From assembly GCF_034137685.1 (NCBI RefSeq), contig NZ_CP139418.1, forward strand, positions 461,001-525,000: a DNA stretch of 64,000 nt, written 5' to 3'. Of the stretch, positions 18,538-28,732 are shown piece by piece (the first letter of the stretch is position 1; each line of letters opens with the position of its first letter). The notes under the pieces are model-generated. The model was not told the DNA's origin and did no database searches. It saw nothing but the letters and a program-made list of their open reading frames with translations. Both the position numbers and the translations under genes were made by a program. The stretch comes from Streptococcus sp. S1 (GTDB lineage: Bacteria; Bacillota; Bacilli; Lactobacillales; Streptococcaceae).

Positions 18538-19380
18538 TTATCCTTTATCCCCACCAGCTGTCAAGCCTGAAACAAAGTTCTTTTGTAGGAAGAAGAATAA
18601 GATACAGATTGGAACCGCGATCAAAATCGCACCGGCTGCAAAGAAGGCGATTTTTTGATTTTTTTGGTCACTGATAAAGGTTTGAAGACCAACGGCTACC
18701 GTATAGTTCACTTCGTCACGAAGCAAGAATTTAGACAAGATATAGTCTCCGAAAGGCCCCATGAAAGCCCAAAGTGCTTGAACGGCAATCATTGGACGAA
18801 CAAGAGGAAGGACGATTTGCCAGAAGCGACGGAAGTGTCCAGCTCCATCCAATTTCGCAGATTCATCGAGGGAAATTGGAACAGTATCGAAGTATCCCTT
18901 CATCAACCAAGCATTCATTGGGATACCACCACCAACATAAAGGAAGATCAAGAACCAAGGTTGGTTCAAGGCGTTCAGCATCAAAGCCATAACGAAGAAG
19001 GCTGTGAGGGCTGCCATGGTTGGGACCATTTGAATGATCAAGAAGAAGACTAAACTTTGTTTACGCGCCAAGAAATTGTAACGGCTGTATGCGTAACCTG
19101 CGAAGGTAACGATACTGGTTTGCACAATCATGGTGATAATGGCTATAACCAAGGTGTTCATATACCAAGTGCCATAAGGAGTTTCAGAGAAAAGTTTTGA
19201 GAAGTTATCAAAATTAAGATTGCCACTAAAATCAAGTGTAAAGGCACTGACATTCCCTGATTTGAAGGCTGATAGAACCGTAATCAACAATGGATAAATG
19301 ATAACGATTGAAAGAACCACCATGTACAGGTAAGTCAAGAAATGATTGAGGCGGCGTTTAAATTGAACTGAATTTTTCAT
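18538..19380 (-). CDS. malG: Maltodextrin ABC transporter permease MalG (MalD)
   Basis: 280 residues from the ATG at 19380 (protein begins [14 protein letters not shown]); longer starts would run into malF and have no ribosome site. Six membrane segments and the EAA loop [21 protein letters not shown], which contacts the ATPase. It forms the inner-membrane channel with MalF for maltodextrins brought by MalX. No ATPase gene lies in this operon, so a shared MsmK-type ATPase elsewhere is expected, as in other streptococci. One base separates it from the malF stop. Confidence 0.95.
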   Translation of the reverse strand: MKNSVQFKRRLNHFLTYLYMVVLSIVIIYPLLITVLSAFKSGNVSAFTLDFSGNLNFDNFSKLFSETPYGTWYMNTLVIAIITMIVQTSIVTFAGYAYSRYNFLARKQSLVFFLIIQMVPTMAALTAFFVMALMLNALNQPWFLIFLYVGGGIPMNAWLMKGYFDTVPISLDESAKLDGAGHFRRFWQIVLPLVRPMIAVQALWAFMGPFGDYILSKFLLRDEVNYTVAVGLQTFISDQKNQKIAFFAAGAILIAVPICILFFFLQKNFVSGLTAGGDKG

Positions 19381-19381
19381 T

Positions 19382-20677
19382 TTATACATCCTCCATATCA
19401 AATGCATGTAGTTTCTTGAAGGCAATCATAGAGATTGAGATCACAATCACAGAGATAATCAAGGTTACCGCTGCGGCCATTGAATATTGAGGAGAAGTAT
19501 TGGTTGTCAACTTATAGATCCAAGAGATCAAGATATCTGTAGATCCAGCGTTTCCTCCAACAGAACCAGGTCCTCCATCATTAAACAAGTAAATAATGGA
19601 GAAGTTGTTAAAGTTGAAGGTATATTGACTGATCAAAGTTGGAGCTGCAACAGCCATAATCATTGGGAAAGTGATGCTGCGGAATTTTTGCCAACCGTTG
19701 GCACCATCAATATAAGCAGCTTCGTAAAGATCGTTTGGAATCGATTGAAGAATCCCTAAAGTCAAGACGTAGATGTAAGGGAAGCCGAGCCAACCTTGCA
19801 TCATAATCAAAGCAACTTTTGTCCAGGTAGGATCTGTTTTCCAAGGAATCAAAAGGCCATCTAAGAATGGGAAGATCTTCGCAAACAATGGGATAACTTG
19901 TGCATTAATGGCACCGACACTATCGTTAAACATATTTGAGAAAGTTAAGATAGTGATGAAGGCTGGAACAGCCCATGGGAGCAAGAAAATAACCCCAAAA
20001 ATTCGTTTTCCTTTTACGAATGGTTGGTTTGCAACAATAGCGGTCAAGATACCGAGTGTGATCTGAAGAGTAGAAGCTGCGAGTGCCCAAATCAAGGTCC
20101 AGCCAAGAACAGATGTAAAGGCTGAGCGGAAGGTACTCAAGGTCCACATATTAGTGAAGTTTTGGAACCCGATCCAATCCAGCAAGGTTGTTGGAGCGGT
20201 ATGTTTGAAGTCGTAGTTGGTAAAGGCGATCATCAAAGTTACTAAAACTGGGAAGATAATCGCAAATGTCATAGCAATGTATGAAGGAATGATCAATAAA
20301 TATGGGAAGCCATTTTCATAGATGGCTTGAACCATTTCTTTTCCAGTTTTTGGAACAGCAATGCCATTGTTGATACGTTTTGCAACGGTTCCAGCATCCT
20401 TAATATTTAAGACATAAAATAGGAAGTAAACAATGGTAATGATCAAGTGGAAGGCGCCACGAATCAAGATAAAGAGAGAATTATCTTGCCCACGGACGGT
20501 TCCAAGTGTAACCAATTTCGCTAATTCTCCAGCTCCGATTCCTAGGAAATAGGCGAGAAAGAGAACAGTTACGGCAAGAAAAATATAGCCTTTGGTTTTT
20601 TGTTTGTTATAAATTTGCCCAAGACCCGGGATCAAAGAGAGCCACATAGCCTTTTTAGGGTTTTGTTCTGTAGTCAT
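19382..20677 (-). CDS. malF: Maltodextrin ABC transporter permease MalF (MalC)
   Basis: 431 residues. A cytoplasmic N-terminus and two extra membrane segments precede the binding-protein-dependent permease domain, giving about eight segments. The EAA loop is [20 protein letters not shown] (about residues 320-340). It pairs with MalG. It lies 132 bases downstream of malX, with a hairpin in that gap. Confidence 0.95.
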   Translation of the reverse strand: MTTEQNPKKAMWLSLIPGLGQIYNKQKTKGYIFLAVTVLFLAYFLGIGAGELAKLVTLGTVRGQDNSLFILIRGAFHLIITIVYFLFYVLNIKDAGTVAKRINNGIAVPKTGKEMVQAIYENGFPYLLIIPSYIAMTFAIIFPVLVTLMIAFTNYDFKHTAPTTLLDWIGFQNFTNMWTLSTFRSAFTSVLGWTLIWALAASTLQITLGILTAIVANQPFVKGKRIFGVIFLLPWAVPAFITILTFSNMFNDSVGAINAQVIPLFAKIFPFLDGLLIPWKTDPTWTKVALIMMQGWLGFPYIYVLTLGILQSIPNDLYEAAYIDGANGWQKFRSITFPMIMAVAAPTLISQYTFNFNNFSIIYLFNDGGPGSVGGNAGSTDILISWIYKLTTNTSPQYSMAAAVTLIISVIVISISMIAFKKLHAFDMEDV

Positions 20678-20758
20678 TCAAATCTCCTTATAATGTCCTT
20701 GCCAGAGAGCAAGAAGACAAGTTTGACAGTGATCTAGTAGAAGGTTCATAATTGAACA

Positions 20759-20790
20759 TAAGAGGTTGGGACCTTGTCTCCAACCTCTTA
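20759..20790 (-). other. Stable hairpin between malX and malF
   Basis: Eleven-base-pair perfect stem TAAGAGGTTGG / CCAACCTCTTA with a ten-base loop, 19 bases after the malX stop and without a T-tract. It probably protects the malX message from 3' decay, giving more binding protein than permease. Confidence 0.6.
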
Positions 20791-20809
20791 CTCACACCTA
20801 AAAACTGTC

Positions 20810-22066
20810 TTATTTGCTACCGAATTTTTGTTCGATGGTTTCTTTAATCAATTTCACTGCATCGTCAGCAGCATCTTTAGCAGATTTTTTACCGCTTACA
20901 GCATCGAAGAGCATAGTTGCAGCTGGATCCCAAACAGCACTCATTTCTGAGATATTTGGCATTGGTTGAGCGTTCTTGAATTGATCAACAACGGCAGTTG
21001 TCAATTCATCGTTTTTGCTAACCGCATATTTACGAGCTTCTGTGTTGGCAGGAACTTCATTTGTCTTGTCAAACAAAGCTTTTTGTTGGTCAGTATTTGT
21101 CAAGAAGTCAATGAATTTTTGAGCACCATCAAGGTTTTTCGCACCTGCAGGGATAACCCAAGCTTTACCACCACCAAAGGCAGAGTATTGTTTTCCGTTT
21201 GGAAGAGTTGGAATCGTTGCGACACCGTAGTTTACTTTAGCTTCTTTCAATGAAGCAGCTTTCCAAGGACCATCGATGATAGCAGCTGTTTTACCTTCTT
21301 GGAATTGTGTTTGGATGAAGTTAGCAGCACCTTTTGTATCTTGCAAACCTTTTGGCCATTTAGCATACCAAGTTTTTGCGTATTCGATACCGTCGACAGA
21401 ACCCTGGTTGTTCAATCCAAGATCTTTAGGATCTGTACCATCTTTACCAAATACATAACCACCATTACCTGAAAGCAAACCGTAAGCATAGTAGAAGTTT
21501 GTCCAGTCAGTTAAGAAAGCAGTTGTTTTACCAGGTTCGCTAGCAAAATCGTACTTGCTGTCTTTTGCAAGATTTTCAAGGTCAGCAAATGTTTTTGGAG
21601 CTTCGCTTACAAGATTTTTGTTATAGTAGAGAACCAAAGTTTCGATGACAGCAGGTGCACCGTAAACTTTACCACCGTTTGTTACAAGAGCTTCAGTTGT
21701 TTTATCTGTATGGCTATCTTTGTTTAATGTAACTTCAGCCAATTGACCATCGTTACCAAGACCACCTACACGGTCGTATGGAGCCATCATTACGTCTGGA
21801 GCTTTTTTAGATTGGTTATCAAGAGAAAGCTTATCCAATCCCTCAAGAGCATCACCAGTCTTGATTTTAACTTTTACGCCATTTTCTTTTTCAAAAGCTT
21901 TTGCAGCTTCTTCAACATAAGATTTGTAGCCTTTGTCTACATAGACGTTGATTTCTTTACTTGCCTCAGAAGAACCTGATGAGCTATTGCTACAAGCAGC
22001 AAGTAAGAAGCCGGCAAAACCAACTGTACCAAGTACAGCAGCACTACGTAAAATTGTACGTTTCAT
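20810..22066 (-). CDS. malX: Maltodextrin-binding lipoprotein MalX
   Basis: 418 residues. The lipoprotein signal ends in lipobox LLAAC (Cys about residue 25), followed by a Ser-rich linker and a full-length solute-binding family 1 fold (EINVYVDKGYKSYVEEAAKAF; IDGPWKAASLKEAKVNYGVA). It binds maltodextrins outside and delivers them to MalF/MalG. First gene of the minus-strand operon. Its promoter is overlapped by a MalR-type operator. Confidence 0.96.
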   Translation of the reverse strand: MKRTILRSAAVLGTVGFAGFLLAACSNSSSGSSEASKEINVYVDKGYKSYVEEAAKAFEKENGVKVKIKTGDALEGLDKLSLDNQSKKAPDVMMAPYDRVGGLGNDGQLAEVTLNKDSHTDKTTEALVTNGGKVYGAPAVIETLVLYYNKNLVSEAPKTFADLENLAKDSKYDFASEPGKTTAFLTDWTNFYYAYGLLSGNGGYVFGKDGTDPKDLGLNNQGSVDGIEYAKTWYAKWPKGLQDTKGAANFIQTQFQEGKTAAIIDGPWKAASLKEAKVNYGVATIPTLPNGKQYSAFGGGKAWVIPAGAKNLDGAQKFIDFLTNTDQQKALFDKTNEVPANTEARKYAVSKNDELTTAVVDQFKNAQPMPNISEMSAVWDPAATMLFDAVSGKKSAKDAADDAVKLIKETIEQKFGSK

Positions 22067-22105
22067 GATTTATTCCTCCTAAAGAATAAAAAAAGATAAT
22101 AATTA

Positions 22106-22172
22106 GAAACCGTTTTAGACAAACGTTTTCCTAAAACATCTTAAGTATATCACAAGGCGAAAACGTTTGCAA
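22106..22172 (-). promoter_or_regulatory. malX promoter with MalR-type operators
   Basis: On the minus strand: -35 TTGCAA (22172-22167), 17-base spacer, -10 TATACT (22149-22144). The operator GCGAAAACGTTTGC (22157-22170) covers the spacer and -35. A second operator-like sequence, GACAAACGTTTTCC (22118-22131), lies in the early transcribed region, next to GAAACCGTTTTA (22106-22117). Confidence 0.8.
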
Positions 22173-22297
22173 GTAGTTTTAAACAATTTTTTTAAAAATA
22201 TTTTAATTCCGAACTTTCTTCTATAAAGTACATCAAATTTGTTGACATTAGCCAAAGGAAAGAATACACTAAGGGGGTGAGGACATTCTGAAAAAAG

Positions 22298-22374
22298 TTA
22301 AAAAAGTTTTTAAGAAATCCCTTGCAGAAAATAGGGAAAAAGTTTATAATAACATGGTACGCAAACGTTTTCGC
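22298..22374 (+). promoter_or_regulatory. malQ-malP promoter, MalR-type operator and CiaR-like repeat
   Basis: -35 TTGCAG (22322-22327), 17-base spacer, -10 TATAAT (22345-22350). Operator CGCAAACGTTTTCGC (22360-22374) lies at the transcription start. Upstream, TTAAAA-N5-TTTAAG (22298-22314) is a half-perfect CiaR-type repeat; the pneumococcal malM promoter is a reported CiaR target. Confidence 0.75.
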
Positions 22375-22399
22375 AAAAATTGCGTAAACTGAGTTGCGC

Positions 22400-22515
22400 C
22401 TGTTCGATTTTTAACAAAGAGTAGAGCCGCTTGAGAGCTGGATACGACTCTGCAACGATACCCATACCGTGCACCGAATCGCAGGTTTCAAAGAAATAAA
22501 AAGAGGTGGTAACCC
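22400..22515 (+). other. T-box-like leader in front of malQ
   Basis: The ~140-base leader of malQ holds AGAGTAG (22417-22423), GAGAGCTGG (22433-22441) and, directly before the ATG, GAGGTGGTAACC. Order and wording resemble the T-box leader landmarks (AGAGTAG, stem I AGCTGG, GGGTGGTACC), but the total is much shorter than a working T-box and no terminator/antiterminator pair is clear. It may be a remnant or chance. Confidence 0.3.
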
Positions 22516-24045
22516 ATGAAAAAACGTCAAAGTGGTGTTTTGATGCACATTTCTTCCCTTCCTGGACAATACGGGATTGGATCATTCGGTCAATCAGCAT
22601 ATGATTTTGTTGATTTCCTCGTTCGGACCAAGCAACGTTACTGGCAAATCTTGCCGCTTGGTACAACTAGTTATGGAGATTCTCCATACCAATCTTTCTC
22701 AGCTTTTGCTGGGAACACTCATTTTATTGATTTCGATCTTTTGATTGAACGAGGTTTGTTGACAGAAGCAGATCTTAAAGGAGTGGACTTTGGTCAAGAT
22801 CCTACTCAAGTGGATTATGCAAAGGTTTTCGAACAACGTCGTCCGCTACTTGAAAAAGCCGTTGCGAACTTCTTGAAATCAGGTGATCAAAAAGAATTCC
22901 AAGCCTTTTGCGAAGCCAATGCTTCTTGGTTGGACCTATTTACAGAATACATGGCTATCAAAGAACACTTTGATTTAAAAGCCTGGACAGAATGGCCAGA
23001 TGCAGCTATTCGTGCACGTGAACCAAAAGCTTTGGCTCAATACCGTGAAGAATTGGCGGATCAATTGACTTACCATCGTGTGACTCAATTCTTCTTCTTC
23101 CAACAATGGTTGGCCTTGAAAGCTTATGCCAATGATCATCACATTGAAATCGTCGGAGATATGCCAATCTATGTAGCGGAAGATTCAAGTGACATGTGGG
23201 CAAACCCTCATCTCTTCAAAACAGATGAAAACGTGAAAGCGACTTGCATCGCAGGATGCCCGCCAGATGAATTCTCAGCAACTGGTCAACTTTGGGGTAA
23301 TCCGATCTATGACTGGGAAGCAATGGACAAAGATGGCTACCAATGGTGGATTGAACGCTTGCGTGAAAGCTTCAAGATCTACGATATCGTTCGGATCGAC
23401 CACTTCCGTGGTTTTGAGTCTTACTGGGAAATTCCTGCTGGATCAGATACAGCAGCACCAGGTAAATGGGTTAAAGGCCCTGGCTACAAACTCTTTGCAG
23501 CTGTGAAGGAAGAGCTCGGTGATTTGAACATCATCGCTGAGGACCTTGGCTTTATGACGGATGAAGTCATCGAACTTCGTGAACGTACTGGCTTCCCAGG
23601 AATGAAGATTCTTCAATTTGCCTTCAATCCGGACGATGAAAGTATCGATAGCCCTCACTTGGCACCAAACAATTCTGTGATGTATACAGGAACACATGAT
23701 AACAACACAGTTCTTGGATGGTACCGCAATGAAATCGACGATCCAACTCGTGAGTACCTTGCTCGTTATACTAACCGGAAAGAGTACGAATCTGTACCGC
23801 ATGCGATGCTTCGAACAGTCTTTGCTTCCGTCAGCTTCATGGCGATTGCTACTATGCAAGACTTGCTCGAGTTGGATGGTTCAGCTCGGATGAACTTCCC
23901 ATCAACTCTTGGTGGTAACTGGTCATGGCGAATGACAGCGGATCAACTGACTCCAGCTGTCGAGCAAGAATTGCTTGATTTCACTACGATCTATCGTCGT
24001 GAAAATAAAGACTTGAAAAAAGAAGTTAAAAAAGCAGAAAAATAA
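22516..24045 (+). CDS. malQ: 4-alpha-glucanotransferase (amylomaltase) MalQ/MalM
   Basis: 509 residues, usual length, GH77 family. It transfers alpha-1,4-glucan chains between maltodextrins, releasing glucose and lengthening acceptors for MalP. Catalytic regions: [15 protein letters not shown] (nucleophile Asp), IIAEDLGFM (acid/base Glu) and [13 protein letters not shown] (third Asp). Start chosen at the ATG after AAAAGAGGTGG. malP starts 46 bases after its stop. Confidence 0.96.
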   Translation: MKKRQSGVLMHISSLPGQYGIGSFGQSAYDFVDFLVRTKQRYWQILPLGTTSYGDSPYQSFSAFAGNTHFIDFDLLIERGLLTEADLKGVDFGQDPTQVDYAKVFEQRRPLLEKAVANFLKSGDQKEFQAFCEANASWLDLFTEYMAIKEHFDLKAWTEWPDAAIRAREPKALAQYREELADQLTYHRVTQFFFFQQWLALKAYANDHHIEIVGDMPIYVAEDSSDMWANPHLFKTDENVKATCIAGCPPDEFSATGQLWGNPIYDWEAMDKDGYQWWIERLRESFKIYDIVRIDHFRGFESYWEIPAGSDTAAPGKWVKGPGYKLFAAVKEELGDLNIIAEDLGFMTDEVIELRERTGFPGMKILQFAFNPDDESIDSPHLAPNNSVMYTGTHDNNTVLGWYRNEIDDPTREYLARYTNRKEYESVPHAMLRTVFASVSFMAIATMQDLLELDGSARMNFPSTLGGNWSWRMTADQLTPAVEQELLDFTTIYRRENKDLKKEVKKAEK

Positions 24046-24091
24046 TCTTTCCCCTATTAAAAAATTATTGAAATATAAGGAGACTTTCAAC

Positions 24092-26350
24092 ATGGAATCA
24101 TTACAAAAATATGTGATTGATCATCATCAAAAAACAATCGCAGAATGTTCAAATGAAGAATTGTACATTGCCTTGCTAAATTACACGAAGCAAGCAAGTG
24201 CTCAAAAGAAAATCAATACTGGTAAGAAAAAAGTTTACTATATCTCAGCTGAGTTCTTGATCGGTAAACTCTTGTCTAATAACTTGATCAACTTGGGTCT
24301 TTACGACGATGTCAAACAAGAATTGTCAGATGCTGGTAAAGACTTGATCGAAGTAGAAGAAGTGGAATTGGAACCATCACTTGGTAACGGTGGTTTGGGA
24401 CGTTTGGCAGCCTGCTTTATCGACTCTATCTCAAGCCTTGGTTTGACAGGGGATGGGGTTGGTTTGAACTATCACTTTGGTTTGTTCCAACAAGTATTTA
24501 AAAACAACCAACAAGAAACCATTCCAAACGCATGGTTGACTGACCAAAGCTGGCTCGTTCGTTCAAGTCGTAGCTACAAAGTGCCATTTGCACAGTTCAC
24601 ATTGACTTCTACCCTTTATGATATCGATGTCCCTGGTTATAAGGTTGATACGAAGAACCGTTTGCGTTTGTTCGACTTGGATTCAGTTGATTCATCTATT
24701 ATTGAAGATGGTATTAACTTTGACAAGACAGATATCGCTCGCAACTTGACCCTCTTCTTGTACCCAGATGATAGTAACCGTCAAGGGGAATTGCTCCGTA
24801 TCTTCCAACAATACTTCATGGTATCAAATGGAGCGCAATTGATCATCGACGAAGCTATCGAAAAAGGAAGCAACTTGCATGACCTTGCTGACTATGCTGT
24901 TGTACAAATCAACGATACTCACCCATCAATGGTCATCCCTGAATTGATCCGTCTTTTGACAGAACGTGGTATTGAAATGGATGAAGCCATCTCAATCGTT
25001 CGCAGCATGACGGCCTACACTAACCACACAATCCTTGCAGAAGCCCTTGAAAAATGGCCACTTGAGTTCTTGCAAGAAGTGGTCCCTCACCTAGTTCCGA
25101 TCATTGAAGAATTGGACCGCCGTGTTCGCGCTGAATACAAAGATCCAGCTGTTCAAATCATCGATGAGAATGATCGCGTACACATGGCCCACATGGATAT
25201 CCACTATGGATTTAGCGTAAATGGGGTAGCAGCACTTCATACAGAAATCTTGAAGAATTCTGAGTTGAAAGCCTTCTACGACATTTACCCTGAAAAATTC
25301 AACAACAAAACAAATGGGATCACCTTCCGTCGTTGGCTCATGCATGCCAACCCAACCTTGTCACATTACTTGGATGAGATCCTCGGACGTGACTGGCACC
25401 ATGATGCATCTAAATTGGAAGACCTTCTTTCTTATGAAGATAAAGATGCAGTCAAAGCAAAATTGGAAAACATCAAGTCTCACAACAAACGGAAATTGGC
25501 TCGTTTCTTGAAAGACCATCAAGGTGTGGAAATCAATCCTAACTCTATCTTTGATACCCAAATCAAACGTCTTCACGAATACAAACGTCAACAAATGAAC
25601 GCTTTGTATGTGATCCACAAATACTTGGACATCAAAGCTGGAAATATCCCTGCTCGTCCAATCACTGTTCTCTTTGGTGGTAAAGCAGCTCCTGCCTACA
25701 CCATTGCACAAGATATCATCCACTTGATCCTTTGCTTGTCTGAAGTGATTGCAAACGATCCAGCAGTAGCTCCACACTTGCAAGTCGTTATGGTAGAAAA
25801 CTACAACGTGACTGCTGCAAGCTACTTGATTCCAGCTAGCGATATTTCTGAGCAAATCTCCCTTGCTTCTAAGGAAGCTTCAGGTACTGGTAACATGAAA
25901 TTCATGTTGAATGGTGCGTTGACACTTGGTACTATGGATGGAGCAAACGTGGAAATCGCTGAATTGGTTGGACGTGACAACATCTACATCTTCGGTGAAG
26001 ATTCAGAAACTGTAATCGATCTATATGCGAAATCAGCATACAAATCAGCGGACTTCTATGAACGTGAAGCTATCAAACCATTGGTAGACTTCATTATCAG
26101 CGATGCCGTTCTTGCAGTTGGTAACAAGGAACGCTTGACTCGTCTTCACAAGGAATTGATCAATAAAGACTGGTTCATGACCCTTCTTGACTTGGAAGAC
26201 TACATTGTAACCAAAGAACGCATGTTGGCTGACTACGAAGACCGTGATGCATGGTTGGATCAAGTGATCGTTAACATTGCGAAAGCAGGATTCTTCTCAT
26301 CTGACCGTACGATCGCTCAGTACAATGAAGATATCTGGCACTTAAACTAA
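24092..26350 (+). CDS. malP: Maltodextrin/glycogen phosphorylase MalP
   Basis: 752 residues from the ATG at 24092 (AAGGAGAC upstream); an in-frame TTG at 24068 precedes that ribosome site and is not used. It releases glucose-1-phosphate from alpha-1,4-glucans. The pyridoxal phosphate lysine lies in [21 protein letters not shown] near residue 600; the glycine-rich [19 protein letters not shown] lies near residue 95. It works with MalQ, and codon choice suggests high expression. Confidence 0.96.
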   Translation: MESLQKYVIDHHQKTIAECSNEELYIALLNYTKQASAQKKINTGKKKVYYISAEFLIGKLLSNNLINLGLYDDVKQELSDAGKDLIEVEEVELEPSLGNGGLGRLAACFIDSISSLGLTGDGVGLNYHFGLFQQVFKNNQQETIPNAWLTDQSWLVRSSRSYKVPFAQFTLTSTLYDIDVPGYKVDTKNRLRLFDLDSVDSSIIEDGINFDKTDIARNLTLFLYPDDSNRQGELLRIFQQYFMVSNGAQLIIDEAIEKGSNLHDLADYAVVQINDTHPSMVIPELIRLLTERGIEMDEAISIVRSMTAYTNHTILAEALEKWPLEFLQEVVPHLVPIIEELDRRVRAEYKDPAVQIIDENDRVHMAHMDIHYGFSVNGVAALHTEILKNSELKAFYDIYPEKFNNKTNGITFRRWLMHANPTLSHYLDEILGRDWHHDASKLEDLLSYEDKDAVKAKLENIKSHNKRKLARFLKDHQGVEINPNSIFDTQIKRLHEYKRQQMNALYVIHKYLDIKAGNIPARPITVLFGGKAAPAYTIAQDIIHLILCLSEVIANDPAVAPHLQVVMVENYNVTAASYLIPASDISEQISLASKEASGTGNMKFMLNGALTLGTMDGANVEIAELVGRDNIYIFGEDSETVIDLYAKSAYKSADFYEREAIKPLVDFIISDAVLAVGNKERLTRLHKELINKDWFMTLLDLEDYIVTKERMLADYEDRDAWLDQVIVNIAKAGFFSSDRTIAQYNEDIWHLN

Positions 26351-26362
26351 TCATTAGTTGTT

Positions 26363-26393
26363 AGACCAAGGTTCTTAAGACCCTGGTCTTTTT
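26363..26393 (+). terminator. Terminator of malQ-malP
   Basis: Stem AGACCA-AGG / CC-C-TGGTCT with one mismatch, followed by five T. Confidence 0.8.
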
Positions 26394-26829
26394 CATTACT
26401 TCTTATTTGAGAACAGAAAGGGGAAGAAATTTAGAGAATGGACACTTCTGTAAAAAGTGCTGTTTTTTGATTTTTTCAGACTTGAAGGGGAGTATGTTAC
26501 ATAATTTTTTGCTATAACCTTCAACTTTAATCTGTTGGTATAAAAAAATGATTCCTCTTAAAAAGCGTTCCGATGAAATTTATAAAAAAAATATGTTGGT
26601 GAAAATATCTTGAAAATAAAGGATTTTTTCAATGATATTTATAGATATTTTCAAATAAATGATAGGGAAGAATCTGAAAGTTAGGAGTTTTATATTGCTA
26701 AATTTTTTAAAGTAAAATAAATTAACAAATATTTTAAAATAGTTGATTGTAATACAATAGAGTTAACTGGCAGTAGCGTATTTTAGCCTCTACGGTGAGA
26801 TTTTTTAAAACGATAAATTGCAAGAATAA
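26394..26829. other. AT-rich non-coding stretch without a recognised gene
   Basis: Highly AT-rich with no open frame of note. It may hold the old upstream part of the truncated surface-protein gene, including a possible promoter (TTGGTATAAA near 26534), and the outer end of the IS30 remnant near 26770-26829. Nothing else is supportable. Confidence 0.4.
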
Positions 26830-27031
26830 GTGCAACATTTACTTGAACTCATCCTCTAGAGCTTCACAAGCAGTCCTGTAAGCTAAACATTTTCATGGTC
26901 GGTGATTGATATCATATAAAGCCTTGTTCGAATCCTCATCAGAGATAGTGGCTAAGTCTGTTTTCTTTGGGAAATATTCTCTTAGTAAGCCACTTGCGTT
27001 TTCATTACTTCCTCTCTGCCAGGATGAATAC
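26830..27031 (-). pseudogene. IS30-family transposase C-terminal remnant
   Basis: Read on the minus strand from about 27031, the frame gives YSSWQRGSNENASGLLREYF, then PKKTDLATISDEDSNKALYD, then INHRP, an in-frame TGA at the usual Arg position, then KCLAYRTACEALEDEF and a stop. This order (SWQRG-NEN-GLxREYFPK ... NxRPRKxLGYRT) is the conserved end of IS30-type DDE transposases. The rest of the transposase is missing and one codon is a nonsense mutation, so it is a dead fragment. Confidence 0.8.
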
Positions 27032-27223
27032 ACATACGGAGGAAATGATGATATTATCGAAAGCTACACAGTAGTCCCAACTCCTGAAGTTCCAGAACAG
27101 CCTGTACAACCTGCGGAACCACAAACACCTGTGCTTCCAAATACAGGTACAGAAAGCTCAACTGCAGCTGTTCTTGCAGGTGCGATAGCTGGATTGCTTG
27201 CTCGCAAGAAAAAAGAAGATTAA
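27032..27223 (+). pseudogene. C-terminal fragment of an LPXTG surface protein
   Basis: The last ~60 residues of a sortase-anchored protein remain: a Pro/Glu/Val wall-spanning stretch (PEVPEQPVQPAEP), sortase motif LPNTG, a hydrophobic segment (TAAVLAGAIAGLLA) and a positive tail RKKKED. There is no start, signal peptide or adhesin domain; the open frame upstream is only read-through of the IS30 remnant on the opposite strand. A proper terminator still follows at 27261. Confidence 0.8.
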
Positions 27224-27260
27224 TTCTTATTTCATTCGTTCATTCATCTAAATAGAGAAA

Positions 27261-27289
27261 GTCAGAAGGCAAGTCCTTCTGGCTTTTTT
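27261..27289 (+). terminator. Terminator of the former LPXTG gene
   Basis: Stem CAGAAGG / CCTTCTG with a five-base loop and six T. Confidence 0.85.
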
Positions 27290-27648
27290 GATGGAGTGAT
27301 GACCAAATAGTTGTGAAAAAGGACAGAATAGTTCTTGGATAAGGAAAGAACGTGGCTTTTAAAGACCAAATAGTGTAGAAATGAAGCAGAATAGAAATAA
27401 TCTACTGAAATAGAGAAAAATCAGCTATACTAGTCCTGTTCGAATGAAAGTTTATAGGACTCCGTTATATCTCTAATCATTCCAATTATACAGTTGCGAT
27501 GTCTTTTTCATCTTTTGCACACATTATTTTCCAAATGAATTTCATTTGAACGTATCAGTGATCAGGCGAGTGCTTCCATAGTTTGAGGCGCTTGCCTTTC
27601 TATCTGTATCGCGATATAATAGGTTGTAAGAAATGAAAAGGAGTTTGT
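27290..27648. other. Intergenic stretch with imperfect direct repeats and a hairpin
   Basis: Two imperfect direct repeats share GACCAAATAGT...CAGAATAG (about 27300-27331 and 27362-27391). A palindrome CAAATGAA-T-TTCATTTG lies near 27533-27549. A ten-base-pair hairpin (AGGCGAGTGC with GCGCTTGCCT, about 27564-27597) ends in a short T-run. A -10 TATAAT near 27615 precedes the next gene. Whether an RNA is made here is unknown. Confidence 0.4.
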
Positions 27649-28164
27649 ATGAAAAAGAAACCTATCTATCTTTACATCCTGTTATTTTTCTCTACGGTTG
27701 GAACCCTAACATCAGCTGTGTCAACCTTTGGAGCTTCAAAGAGCTTTGAATTGACAGATGACTTTGCAAAACAACTTGGCTTAACGACAGCTCAAGACAA
27801 GGCGGACTACTTAGCCTATTATGGCAAATCAGCACAAGCCAATCAGTCTCCGCTTGCCTTTTTATTTGTTTCGCTGATTCTTATCGCTTTGCTTGCAACT
27901 TTCTATTTCCTCTTTATGAAGGAGGATCTGCTAACAGCCCATTATACTTATTTGGGGCAGATTTTGCTAAACCAAGTATTCTCTTGCTATAATTATCTTG
28001 CAGGACGTCCACTATTAGCTAGTTTTTCAAACTCAGCGCTTCGTCAACGATATCTAGCATCTTCATTCCTTGCTTTGTTACTCTTGACCGCTTTGAACCT
28101 TCTCTTCTTTGGGATTATCTTGTATAAAACCTTGCGTTTGAGAAAAGCTCAAGCTAGGGCATAA
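27649..28164 (+). CDS. Four-segment membrane protein of unknown function
   Basis: 171 residues behind AAAAGGAG. Membrane segments at about residues 7-25, 68-88, 95-115 and 135-160. A polar outside region of about 40 residues (FELTDDFAKQLGLTTAQDKA) follows the first. It lies directly upstream of nrdI, an arrangement I recall from pneumococcus. No function can be assigned. Confidence 0.75.
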   Translation: MKKKPIYLYILLFFSTVGTLTSAVSTFGASKSFELTDDFAKQLGLTTAQDKADYLAYYGKSAQANQSPLAFLFVSLILIALLATFYFLFMKEDLLTAHYTYLGQILLNQVFSCYNYLAGRPLLASFSNSALRQRYLASSFLALLLLTALNLLFFGIILYKTLRLRKAQARA

Positions 28165-28180
28165 TAGATGAGTGTGAATA

Positions 28181-28212
28181 AAGCTCTCTTAAAGGATAAG
28201 AGAGCTTCTTGA
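28181..28212 (+). terminator. Hairpin between the membrane-protein gene and nrdI
   Basis: Eleven-base-pair stem AAGCTCTCTTA / TAAGAGAGCTT with a five-base loop; the following T-run is short, so read-through into nrdI is likely. Confidence 0.55.
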
Positions 28213-28225
28213 TTGGAGAAAAAAG

Positions 28226-28681
28226 ATGAAAGTATCCTTTGTTTATATTAGTCTGAGTGGGAATACAGAGAGTTTTGTCCGCCGTTTAAGTGACTATTTG
28301 CTGGAAGCCCATCCTGAACTTGAAATCGAGAAAGTTCATGTGAAAGACCTGGTCAAAGAGGGCCAGCCCTTCTTTGAAATGACCAATCCTTTTATTACTT
28401 TTTTGCCAACCTATTTGGAGGGTGGAAATGGTGTTGACAATGGCGATGTGGAAATTTTGACGACAGATGTCGCAGATTTTATTGCTTATGGAGACAATGC
28501 CAGCAAGTGCTTAGGAGTGGTTGGATCAGGCAATCGGAATTTTAACAATCAATATTGTTTAACCGCTAAGCAATACAGCCAACGCTTTGGTTTCCCCATG
28601 TTAGCCGATTTTGAAATGCGGGGGATGTTGGGAGATATTAAAAAAGTAGCGGCCATTGTAGAAGATTTATACCATCTTTAA
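28226..28681 (+). CDS. nrdI: NrdI flavodoxin-like ribonucleotide reductase activator
   Basis: 151 residues. FMN-binding loop SLSGNTESFVRRL at the N-terminus and GNRNFNNQYCLTA in the second half are typical of NrdI. It supplies oxidant for assembly of the dimanganese-tyrosyl radical cofactor of class Ib NrdF. nrdE/nrdF/nrdH are not in this window, which is common in streptococci where nrdI copies lie apart. Terminator follows. Confidence 0.9.
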   Translation: MKVSFVYISLSGNTESFVRRLSDYLLEAHPELEIEKVHVKDLVKEGQPFFEMTNPFITFLPTYLEGGNGVDNGDVEILTTDVADFIAYGDNASKCLGVVGSGNRNFNNQYCLTAKQYSQRFGFPMLADFEMRGMLGDIKKVAAIVEDLYHL

Positions 28682-28686
28682 AACAG

Positions 28687-28717
28687 AAGAACCAAGCCTA
28701 AGCTTGGTTCTTATTTG
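28687..28717 (+). terminator. Terminator of nrdI
   Basis: Eleven-base-pair stem AAGAACCAAGC / GCTTGGTTCTT with a short loop and a weak T-run. Confidence 0.75.
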
Positions 28718-28732
28718 TTGCGACTGAATAGA

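Noticed and set aside
26906..27223. 105-residue LPXTG protein as an intact gene
   Set aside because: Its first 42 codons are antisense to the IS30 remnant, with no signal peptide or ribosome site.
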